Assembly: GCF_030146175.1 (NCBI RefSeq)
Contig: NZ_JASLCE010000011.1
Location: 1 to 5,500, forward strand
Direction: 5' to 3'
DNA from: Flavobacterium sp.
Lineage (GTDB): Bacteria; Bacteroidota; Bacteroidia; Flavobacteriales; Flavobacteriaceae
DNA length: 5,500 nucleotides
Shown in pieces: positions 1 to 5,500 of this stretch. The notes under the pieces were generated by a model, which worked only from the letters and a program-made list of their open reading frames with translations, made no database searches and was not told where the DNA came from. The position numbers and the translations under genes are program-made. Each line of letters begins with the position of its first letter. Position 1 is the first letter of the stretch.

Positions 1-74
1 GAATAATACGCTTTACACTTGGTAATATTGGCGAAAATAAGTACGCCTTCGGTATTCAATCCTTCCAGAGTCAT
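1..74 (-). CDS. Partial hypothetical protein (N-terminus only, cut by left edge)
   Basis: An open frame starts with ATG at 74-72 and stays open for 24 codons to the window edge. The peptide begins MTLEGLNTEGVLIFANITK and continues to KCKAYY. An in-frame TAA lies two codons before the ATG (TAA AAA ATG), so this ATG is the first possible start, and the A-rich leader fits Bacteroidota initiation. It follows the Imm11-like gene by 65 bp on the same strand and so probably belongs to the same array. The fragment is too short to assign a family. That it is a real gene is inferred from its clean start, same-strand position and lack of stops. Confidence 0.55.
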   Translation of the reverse strand, partial: MTLEGLNTEGVLIFANITKCKAYY

Positions 75-139
75 TTTTTAGTTTTGTTTTTATTAAAAAA
101 ATCATTTTTGCTTGAACCTCATCGGGTATATTATACGAT

Positions 140-799
140 TTATTCGTTCGTATAAAACTCACAGACAATGCGGTCATCAAACCAAACACCTGTAATTCCG
201 GCTACTTCTATGGCTGTTTTGAGTTGTTCGGAAACCAGAATATTGATATCGTAGGGAGCACAAAATAAATCCGGAGCTTCCTTTAGACATAATTTTCTGG
301 GGCGTAAAAACGGATCCCTTTGCTCTTCATTTTCTACAGTAACCATTTGACTTGTCTTTAAATCTTCAAATACCGATTGCTTAAAATCGACGAGATCTGT
401 TTTATGAATCAAATTCAGATAATGAAACTGAAATACTTCCGGTTCTTCTCTTTTTTTAAAATTTTTATCGAACGGAGCAAGTAACTTACAATCGTAGAAC
501 CGACAATCATTTAAGGTAAAATTCTCTACAAGCGTTTTAAATTTTTCATTTACGAACATACCGATATGTCCGCCAATACCCGGCATTTCTGCACTGAGTA
601 CATCTGTCCGTTTCGCTATGTTTTTTAATGTAAAATTATCAAGGTTAGGTGCCTCATCCGGAAATTTCCGGAAATCCAATACTTTATCATAATTATTCGC
701 GACTTTCCAATAACGTCTCGGCGGTTCCAATTGTGGCCAACAGCCCACTTTTTCCCTTTCCGTAGCCTCATGAAGGCTGTAATAAACTAATTTTTTCAT
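140..799 (-). CDS. Imm11/DUF1629-like immunity protein
   Basis: This 219 aa cytosolic-type protein has no signal peptide or membrane segment. Its layout fits the Imm11 (DUF1629) immunity family. A middle part around residues 81-148 begins FVNEKFKTLVENF and continues through FQFHYLNLIHKTDLVDFKQS, matching the family pattern of a substituted helix, a Y/F-rich strand and a 'vvDyekS' stretch. Near the C-terminus (residues 186-207), INILVSEQLKTAIEVAGITG resembles the usual 'liVSerlkeal...glkGv.f' ending. Members of this family are predicted to neutralise polymorphic toxins in bacterial competition; the target toxin cannot be named here. The ATG at 799-797 is the chosen start, and the protein opens with MKKLVYYSL. 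It begins 23 bp after the stop of the 226 aa gene, which suggests co-transcription. The family call comes from remembered pattern similarity, not a profile search. Confidence 0.7.
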   Translation of the reverse strand: MKKLVYYSLHEATEREKVGCWPQLEPPRRYWKVANNYDKVLDFRKFPDEAPNLDNFTLKNIAKRTDVLSAEMPGIGGHIGMFVNEKFKTLVENFTLNDCRFYDCKLLAPFDKNFKKREEPEVFQFHYLNLIHKTDLVDFKQSVFEDLKTSQMVTVENEEQRDPFLRPRKLCLKEAPDLFCAPYDINILVSEQLKTAIEVAGITGVWFDDRIVCEFYTNE

Positions 800-822
800 G
801 GCTTAAACGATTATTTTTCGTT

Positions 823-1503
823 TTATCTTTCCTCTAAAAGTTTAAAATAACGGTTATAGTCTTTATCGGGAAAAGCTTTTTGTAAGGCTTCCAATGCTCT
901 CTGAAGGTTTTGATAAATACCATCTGCTTTTAAATCGTTTGCGGATACTTCGGTAAAAAGATACTGCCAATCGGCTATACCTAAGAGATCCAAAACCGCT
1001 TCGTAATAGCCGTTCAATGTCAGATTGGTTTTATACGCCAACGCTCTATTGATATAATAAATGGTTGGTTCATTTGGGGGTGCGACACCCTTTTGAATAC
1101 TGTAAACGGCCAATTTACCATCGCCTATTTCCGGACGCGTATCGAATATACGAAATGTCTTCCACAGTGCTATTTCTTCGGGTGTTTGCCCTTTAAACCA
1201 AAGTTTTTCATCATAATCCAATAGCGATAAACCGGAATACAGATTTTCCATATGAAATTCTAACTGAGAAGCAAAATCAGCTACTTCAAACCACGCATGA
1301 AAATGAATCTTGTCAATATTTAAAACATCCACAAAACACTCCGATACGTGTTCGTAACCCAGTTTGGTAAACTTCTTAATCCTAAAGGCAACCGTCTCCT
1401 CATCAGGAATAAAGATTTTAGCGTTTATATTTACATCTTCTAAATAATCGGATTTTGTTGTTGTTTCTAAATTTTGAAACTGTTCAGTTATTTTAAATGC
1501 CAT
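823..1503 (-). CDS. Hypothetical protein, candidate immunity protein
   Basis: I do not recognise this 226 aa soluble protein with certainty. It has no signal peptide or transmembrane stretch. It is rich in aromatic residues, including IHFHAWFEV (66-74) and LWFKGQTPEEIALWKTF (101-117). The segment LNGYYEAVLDLLGIADWQYLF (from residue 163) resembles a 'Y-hydrophobic-G-I-x-x-WQYLF' stretch that I recall from uncharacterised immunity-neighbourhood proteins. The C-terminal 35 residues look helical and charged. The start is the ATG at 1503-1501 behind an A-rich leader (AAATAAAAAC). It lies 64 bp after the lipoprotein stop and 23 bp before the Imm11-like gene, so a toxin-immunity role is inferred mainly from position. 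It could equally be an accessory protein unrelated to immunity. Confidence 0.6.
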   Translation of the reverse strand: MAFKITEQFQNLETTTKSDYLEDVNINAKIFIPDEETVAFRIKKFTKLGYEHVSECFVDVLNIDKIHFHAWFEVADFASQLEFHMENLYSGLSLLDYDEKLWFKGQTPEEIALWKTFRIFDTRPEIGDGKLAVYSIQKGVAPPNEPTIYYINRALAYKTNLTLNGYYEAVLDLLGIADWQYLFTEVSANDLKADGIYQNLQRALEALQKAFPDKDYNRYFKLLEER

Positions 1504-1567
1504 GTTTTTATTTGTAGTTTAGATTGTAAAGAAGATTTTATTTCTTCCTGGTAGCGCTCTATTTTTT

Positions 1568-2293
1568 TTACTTCTCGTAATATTGATATTCCGTAAACAA
1601 TACGTTTTCAAATTGTTGTTTGTCAAGACCGTTGTAACTATAAACGACAGTAGGATTTCCATATTGGTCATATTTTTGCACTACCTGTATTTGATACGTA
1701 ATCGTCTTTTCTCCGTCTTTGTAATCGGTTATCGTTTCCTTAATTTCCCGTAATTTATTTTCCTTATAAATCCGTTCAAATTCCTGTGTTACCTGAATTT
1801 CATTTCCATTTTTAAATACGATTTTGCTTAGTCTGTAGTCTTTATCTAAAGTAATAAGGGTTAAATAAGGACTTTTATCTGTAGCGGCAATAGTATAATG
1901 GTAATCATCCGACCAATCGTATTTATAATTCAATTCCGTTGTTGCTTCATCATTAAAATGCACTATATCTTTGAAAGTAATGGCTCTCCCTTTACCGGAA
2001 TAAATGCTCATCGACTCTGATTTGCCCAATTCCCCCATATCCCATTGATCATGTATTTTCAGTGCATTACCCTGAATATCAAATTGTTTTATCATTTTTC
2101 CGTAGTATTTCGTTTTATCTGTCGGAATGTTTCCATTTTCTACTTTACAGACATACGTAGTTGCCTCTTTTACAGAGCCTTCGAGTCCGAATTCAAATTT
2201 CTGAACGTAGTCGGTTTTAGGACTTTTCGTACTTTGTCCGTTACAGGAAAAGAAGAGTTGCAGGAATACTAGGAGTATTATTGTTTTTTTCAT
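1568..2293 (-). CDS. Putative lipoprotein with YD-repeat-like motifs
   Basis: This 241 aa protein starts with a lipoprotein signal peptide: MKK, then a hydrophobic core (residues 4-15), then FFSC with the lipidated Cys at position 17 followed by NGQ. The lipobox is loose at -3 (Phe), as is often seen in Bacteroidota. No acidic surface-export signal follows the Cys, so it probably faces the periplasm. The mature part is beta-rich and carries two YD/RHS-like pieces: FDIQGNALKIHDQWDMG (71-87) and YDQYGNPTVVYSYNG (208-222). The opening GLEGSVKEATTYVCKVENG (37-55) matches a pattern common in small Bacteroidota 'RHS-like' lipoproteins of unknown function. Isolated YD units do not make it an Rhs toxin: there is no repeat array or core-associated motif. 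The start ATG at 2293-2291 gives the complete signal peptide. It sits 46 bp after the SUKH-ankyrin gene. A role as an envelope-located immunity or accessory protein is only an inference from context. Confidence 0.75.
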   Translation of the reverse strand: MKKTIILLVFLQLFFSCNGQSTKSPKTDYVQKFEFGLEGSVKEATTYVCKVENGNIPTDKTKYYGKMIKQFDIQGNALKIHDQWDMGELGKSESMSIYSGKGRAITFKDIVHFNDEATTELNYKYDWSDDYHYTIAATDKSPYLTLITLDKDYRLSKIVFKNGNEIQVTQEFERIYKENKLREIKETITDYKDGEKTITYQIQVVQKYDQYGNPTVVYSYNGLDKQQFENVLFTEYQYYEK

Positions 2294-2339
2294 ACTTCAA
2301 TTTAGTGTTTTTGGCGGTTAAGGTTGTCTTCAAACCCTA

Positions 2340-3308
2340 CTATACGAAACGACTTTTTTCATGGATTAAATCTATTACTTCCTGCATTTCGGGAACGCCA
2401 CCTTCCAATGTTCGTTGTGCTACCTTTAATGCGGTCCATCCATAGTTATCTTCTACAGTTACATCTGCTCCGTAATGAATAAGCAACTTTGCCAATTCGA
2501 TTTTGGGTGCTGGTTTATTTACTGCAGACATGAGTAATGTATCTTTATCTTCTCTGGCTTTTTCATCGGCATAATCGGGATTGGCACCTGCTTCGAGTAG
2601 TATTTTTGCAAAAAGAACAGCCGAATCCGAATGGTTGTTTCGAACATGATACATCGCTCTTCCAACGGTGGCTCCTTTATCTAATAATGCTCGTAAAACG
2701 GTACTATCGTTTCCGAAATTAGCAACCCGTTCCAAAGCGGTTTGCGTAGAATCCTCTAATGGTTCATTTACATCCCAATCGCTGTTGATCAACGCTAATT
2801 GCTTTTTGGAATCTTCACCACCAAATAAATTCAATAAATCCTCTTCATCCTCTGTTATGGGTTCTTCATACAGTGAATCCAGAAAACCCTGTAAGTTTTT
2901 AGCGATTTCATAAATGTTTTTCTCCCAGGGTTTTTCATTTTCACTGACTTCACCTTCGTGGTACCAGAAATAGATTTTACCAAATTTCTTTTCGTTTTGT
3001 CCCATCAGAATGAGATTCCCCGATACGTCGGAAGCAATAGCAAAGTAATGACCTGGGAAGCGATTTCTTTTGGTATAGGTAGTTTGTATATAGTCCAGAC
3101 CACGCAATCCTTCATGAATGCCAAAAAAGGCATGAAAACCGAACGCACCTGTCATCTTTTTAACTTTAAACGTATTTTTAGCACCGGTACTTCCTCCGTT
3201 TTGCTGTAACAAAAAGGCTTTGTACGGTTCCGGAATGGTGCTATTGTTGCGTTCCCATTGTATTATTTCTGCCAAGGTAAGCGGACTATATTCAGATGTG
3301 CTATTCAT
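2340..3308 (-). CDS. SUKH (SMI1/KNR4) domain protein with C-terminal ankyrin repeats
   Basis: This is a 322 aa soluble protein in two parts. Residues 10-145 form a SUKH domain: TLAEIIQWERNNSTIPEPYK leads to AFLLQQNGGS (31-40), the family's 'Y..fL...NGG' signature. A G-L-x-x-L segment follows (68-71), then FPGHYFAIASDVSGNLILMG (84-103), the 'lpIa.D..Gn.i.l' core, and finally KIYFWYHE and a C-terminal helix. A short acidic linker (149-166) precedes ankyrin-type repeats (about 187-318), the clearest being ELAKLLIHYGADVTVEDNYG (271-290) followed by WTALKVA. SUKH proteins are known immunity proteins in bacterial toxin systems; ankyrin repeats bind proteins. Which toxin it binds is unknown. The open frame extends 10 codons further to a TTG at 3338-3336, but I chose the ATG at 3308-3306 because it is A-rich upstream and already precedes the whole SUKH domain. 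It lies 52 bp behind the DUF4375-ankyrin gene. Confidence 0.88.
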   Translation of the reverse strand: MNSTSEYSPLTLAEIIQWERNNSTIPEPYKAFLLQQNGGSTGAKNTFKVKKMTGAFGFHAFFGIHEGLRGLDYIQTTYTKRNRFPGHYFAIASDVSGNLILMGQNEKKFGKIYFWYHEGEVSENEKPWEKNIYEIAKNLQGFLDSLYEEPITEDEEDLLNLFGGEDSKKQLALINSDWDVNEPLEDSTQTALERVANFGNDSTVLRALLDKGATVGRAMYHVRNNHSDSAVLFAKILLEAGANPDYADEKAREDKDTLLMSAVNKPAPKIELAKLLIHYGADVTVEDNYGWTALKVAQRTLEGGVPEMQEVIDLIHEKSRFV

Positions 3309-3360
3309 TTTAAGTATTGCTAGAGTTTTTCTTATCAATTGTCAATAAAGTGTTAACCAT

Positions 3361-5019
3361 TTAAATAACGGTCATTTCGCAATCGAACTTCTTGAATTGT
3401 AATGCAATCGCTTTGATGTCTTCTTCACTCTCGGCACTGGTCAAAAACAACGGTTTGTAAAAAATAAACTCCCCATCTATTCTTTCGTAGCTTTCATCCA
3501 TTTCCTTTTTAACGGTGTGAAAGAATCTTACTGCTTCTTCCTTGTCTATCTTTTTTATTTGCTGAATCAAATCAACCACCGCTGCTACGTCATTCCCTCT
3601 TGTTTCGAGAAACAAAGAACAGTTGCTTCTATTTCCAAGTGCGACGTTATGATCCGTCAGAAAGGCACGTGTTTCATCATTCAACGCTACATTTAACGGC
3701 GTTCCTCCGCTAAAGGTTTTGGTTTCGTAATGCGGCCCCTCTAATGTTTGGTTTAAAAAGGCTCCTTTTTCAGACAATAATTTTAAACATTCGAGATTTC
3801 CCTTCATACTGGCTTCGAAAACAGCCGACCATTTTTGGTAGTTGGGATTAAACTCAGGCGCATTTTTAACGGATTTCTGCTTTAGCAGGTGCTTTAACAT
3901 TTTTGGATCTTCTGCAAACTTGGCAAGTTCCGTAGTTTCCATGTTTAAAATTTCGGTATCAAAAGTAGCTCCGGCAGCCAACAACAGGTCTATAACTTTC
4001 TTTATTTTGGGCTGATAGCCTTTTCCATACGCATTTCCATTCCAGCTGCAATAACGAACCAACATTCTGGTCAGAGGCGAGTTACCCATTTTGTTTTTGC
4101 TATTCACATTGGCACCACGACTAATTAACAGACTACAATTTTCAGGATTGGTATCGGTACCGTAAATCGGTGTATCATCAAAATTATCTTTGATTTCGAT
4201 ATCCATTCCCTGATCCAGCAAAAACGCAATAAACGGAATGCTGTTATCCTTTTCAACCGCTTTGTGCAGTACCGAGTTCTGGTATTGATCTCTAAAAGTA
4301 AGATCGGCTCCATGATCAATAAGCAACTGACAGATTTCTATTTTTTTATCGTTATTGGATACTTGTGCTAATTCAAGTAGGGGTACAAATCCATATTTGC
4401 AAGCTTGATTGACCGTGGTTAGCTTCTTTAAAATTTTCTTAATCGTTGTCACATTTCCGCTTTCGATTGCAGCATTTAAATCACTAATTAATGCCGATTC
4501 ATCTTTTTCATTGGATTTAAAAACAACATTTTTTATAGCCTCCTGAAAAGCAGCATTACTCCAGTTTTCCTCTGCATATTGTACAATCAATGCTTCCACA
4601 CTTGGATCCAGCGTATAATATTCGTCGCTCAATTCGTTGTGCAACTTTTTTAGTGTTTTATCAAAACCACTCACATAAGCATAGTCGCCATAAAAGGATG
4701 TTCTGTGTTTGTCTGTCTGGTGAATAAAATCAAGGAACTTTTGTACAATTTCCAAGCCTTTTTCACTTTTGATATTTTGCAACACTTCAATCAGATAATC
4801 GGTAGTAAACCCTTCGCCCAGATTAGAGAAAAGCTGTTCAATGCCTCCATTTTTAATTTCCCCGTCGATTCGTATTGTCAGCCAGATTGTACGTGCTATT
4901 TCATTCAGTTCTTTAAACCGATCGGAAGAAAGACCGATTTGATGGTGCATATATTCAAACAACGGATAAAGGTTTGAAATGGAATAAATAGGTATATTTT
5001 GATTGGAAATAGTGTTCAT
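3361..5019 (-). CDS. DUF4375 (DMP19-like) and ankyrin repeat protein
   Basis: This 552 aa protein has no signal peptide and is probably cytosolic. Residues 15-165 resemble DUF4375/DMP19: a helical start, then IDGEIKNGGIEQLFSN (51-66), matching the family's 'gEv.NGGf.qyf.N' signature, followed by further helices. DMP19 of Neisseria is a DNA-mimic protein; whether this homologue mimics DNA is not known. Residues 175-465 hold ankyrin repeats, clearest at IEICQLLIDHGADLTFRDQY (228-247), FIAFLLDQGMDIEIKDNF, CSLLISRGANVNSKNKMGNS (295-314), VIDLLLAAGATFD and CLKLLSEKGAFLN. Residues 473-552 form a separate alpha/beta-looking tail with a faint likeness to the ribosomal L7/L12 C-terminal fold. The ATG at 5019-5017 is the first Met of the frame. 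A 98 bp gap separates it from the DUF1851 gene, the widest gap in the window, and 52 bp separates it from the SUKH-ankyrin gene. A toxin-immunity or regulatory role is inferred from neighbours. Confidence 0.85.
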   Translation of the reverse strand: MNTISNQNIPIYSISNLYPLFEYMHHQIGLSSDRFKELNEIARTIWLTIRIDGEIKNGGIEQLFSNLGEGFTTDYLIEVLQNIKSEKGLEIVQKFLDFIHQTDKHRTSFYGDYAYVSGFDKTLKKLHNELSDEYYTLDPSVEALIVQYAEENWSNAAFQEAIKNVVFKSNEKDESALISDLNAAIESGNVTTIKKILKKLTTVNQACKYGFVPLLELAQVSNNDKKIEICQLLIDHGADLTFRDQYQNSVLHKAVEKDNSIPFIAFLLDQGMDIEIKDNFDDTPIYGTDTNPENCSLLISRGANVNSKNKMGNSPLTRMLVRYCSWNGNAYGKGYQPKIKKVIDLLLAAGATFDTEILNMETTELAKFAEDPKMLKHLLKQKSVKNAPEFNPNYQKWSAVFEASMKGNLECLKLLSEKGAFLNQTLEGPHYETKTFSGGTPLNVALNDETRAFLTDHNVALGNRSNCSLFLETRGNDVAAVVDLIQQIKKIDKEEAVRFFHTVKKEMDESYERIDGEFIFYKPLFLTSAESEEDIKAIALQFKKFDCEMTVI

Positions 5020-5117
5020 TTAATTCGTGTTTTTATTGGTTTGATGTCATTGCGTTTAAAGCCAGAAATGAAACTTTTAAAATAGAAATTCCGTTTTTAA
5101 AAAAAGATAGGAATGGC

Positions 5118-5500
5118 TTAACTAAAAGCGTTTGCCAGTAGTTCTAAATTCGCTTTTAATTTTACTTTTTGTATGTTTCTAATATCTTCATCCCCGCCAT
5201 TAACTAAGGCTGGAACAAATGTTAAACACTCGTCTATGGCTACGGGTCCGTATTTATCAAGTGCAGGTAGCTCTATGTCTCCATACCACTCATCTTCCAT
5301 ATAAAGCCTACTTCCTGCGTATCCTTCTAGAAATCGATTTAATTTATTATCAACATATATGTATTCTTCTGTTTGTATGTTGTAAAAAGCAATGCACTTT
5401 TCATTATCAACCTCCCCAATTAAATAAAAATTGCCCATTGCCGTTTTTGCAAAAGGCATAATAGATTGATTTTTTAATTTTGGAAACTCTTTTAATAATG
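5118..5500 (-). CDS. GAD-like/DUF1851 (Tdi1-type) immunity protein, 5' end missing
   Basis: Only the last 126 residues are in the window. The C-terminal half fits DUF1851, the C-terminal domain of Tdi1, the immunity protein of the Agrobacterium type VI DNase effector Tde1. It has KYGPVAIDECLTFVPALVNGG (the 'yG.l..dE...FvPal..GG' signature), then NIQKVKLKANLELLA, the usual 'l.kv....hl.lla' end helix. Before it, PFAKTAMGNFYLIGEV matches the end of a GAD-like domain, where 'y.PFa.taFGd.f' is typical. The ATG at 5459-5457 is not a convincing start: the frame stays open to the edge, and the 13 codons before it (LLKEFPKLKNQSI) continue the GAD-like domain. The true start should lie beyond position 5500. 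The protein is expected to be a cytosolic antitoxin that binds its effector; its partner is not in the window. It is the first visible gene of the array. Confidence 0.82.
   Translation of the reverse strand, partial: LLKEFPKLKNQSIMPFAKTAMGNFYLIGEVDNEKCIAFYNIQTEEYIYVDNKLNRFLEGYAGSRLYMEDEWYGDIELPALDKYGPVAIDECLTFVPALVNGGDEDIRNIQKVKLKANLELLANAFS

Noticed and set aside
126..136. Perfect 11 bp palindrome GTATATTATAC just past the Imm11-like gene
   Set aside because: It is short, nearly all A/T, does not extend into its flanks, and is not followed by a T-run at terminator distance, so neither an operator nor a terminator is supported.
1504..1567. GAAGA/TCTTC inverted repeat between the lipoprotein and the 226 aa gene
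   Set aside because: A 5 bp stem with a 7-base A/T loop and no T-run is too weak for a terminator.
2045..2272. 75 aa plus-strand open frame
   Set aside because: It lies wholly antisense to the lipoprotein gene, has no recognisable domain, and its composition is that of a reverse-strand shadow.
2331..2339. TAGGGTTTG on the minus strand, near the -7 consensus, before the lipoprotein gene
   Set aside because: The spacer is one base too long and there is no upstream TTG element.
2537..3209. Three plus-strand open frames of 61, 81 and 83 aa
   Set aside because: All are antisense to the SUKH-ankyrin gene, whose domain pattern is clear. None shows a plausible start context or motif.
4125..4319. 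64 aa minus-strand open frame
   Set aside because: It lies in another frame within the ankyrin region of the 552 aa gene, with basic and Ile-rich out-of-frame composition.
4705..4977. 90 aa plus-strand open frame
   Set aside because: It is antisense to the DUF4375 domain, which has a recognisable signature in the opposite strand.
5102..5109. TATCTTTT on the minus strand, resembling the Bacteroidota -7 box TAnnTTTG, upstream of the 552 aa gene
   Set aside because: The final G is missing and no TTG element is seen at the right distance upstream. In an AT-rich gap such a near match is expected by chance, although this 98 bp gap is the likeliest place for an internal promoter.
5219..5461. 80 aa plus-strand open frame
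   Set aside because: It is antisense to the DUF1851 immunity gene, with no domain and Leu/Cys-rich shadow composition.

Overview
The window is AT-rich, with A/T-run leaders before the start codons, no obvious Shine-Dalgarno sequences, and one lipoprotein whose signal ends in SCNGQ. This style is typical of Bacteroidota, most likely a Flavobacteriaceae member (Flavobacterium-like). That is an inference from composition and protein style; no marker gene is present. I see no rRNA, tRNA, insertion sequence, CRISPR array or convincing terminator.

All genes read on the minus strand, so the transcriptional order runs from right to left. (1) 5500-5118: 3' part of a gene cut by the right edge, with a GAD-like/DUF1851 (Tdi1-type immunity) C-terminus. 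(2) 5019-3361: 552 aa, DUF4375 (DMP19-like) N-terminus, a long ankyrin region, and a C-terminal domain that may resemble the ribosomal L7/L12 C-terminal fold. (3) 3308-2340: SUKH (SMI1/KNR4) domain fused to ankyrin repeats. (4) 2293-1568: a lipoprotein with two YD-repeat-like F/Y-D-x-x-G-N motifs. (5) 1503-823: an unrecognised 226 aa protein. (6) 799-140: an Imm11/DUF1629-like immunity protein. (7) 74-1: first 24 codons of a further gene cut by the left edge. Intergenic gaps are 98, 52, 46, 64, 23 and 65 bp, so this looks like one or two transcription units.

The best overall reading is an immunity-gene array (a 'polyimmunity' locus). Several unrelated families that elsewhere neutralise polymorphic or type VI secreted toxins (Tdi1/DUF1851, SUKH, Imm11) lie side by side, mixed with ankyrin proteins and poorly known genes. 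No toxin or secretion gene is inside the window. If a cognate effector (Rhs, VgrG, PAAR or similar) exists, it should lie upstream, beyond the right edge, or further downstream. The least explained parts are the two adjacent ankyrin fusions with different N-terminal domains, the L7/L12-like tail, the unrecognised 226 aa protein and the YD-type lipoprotein.
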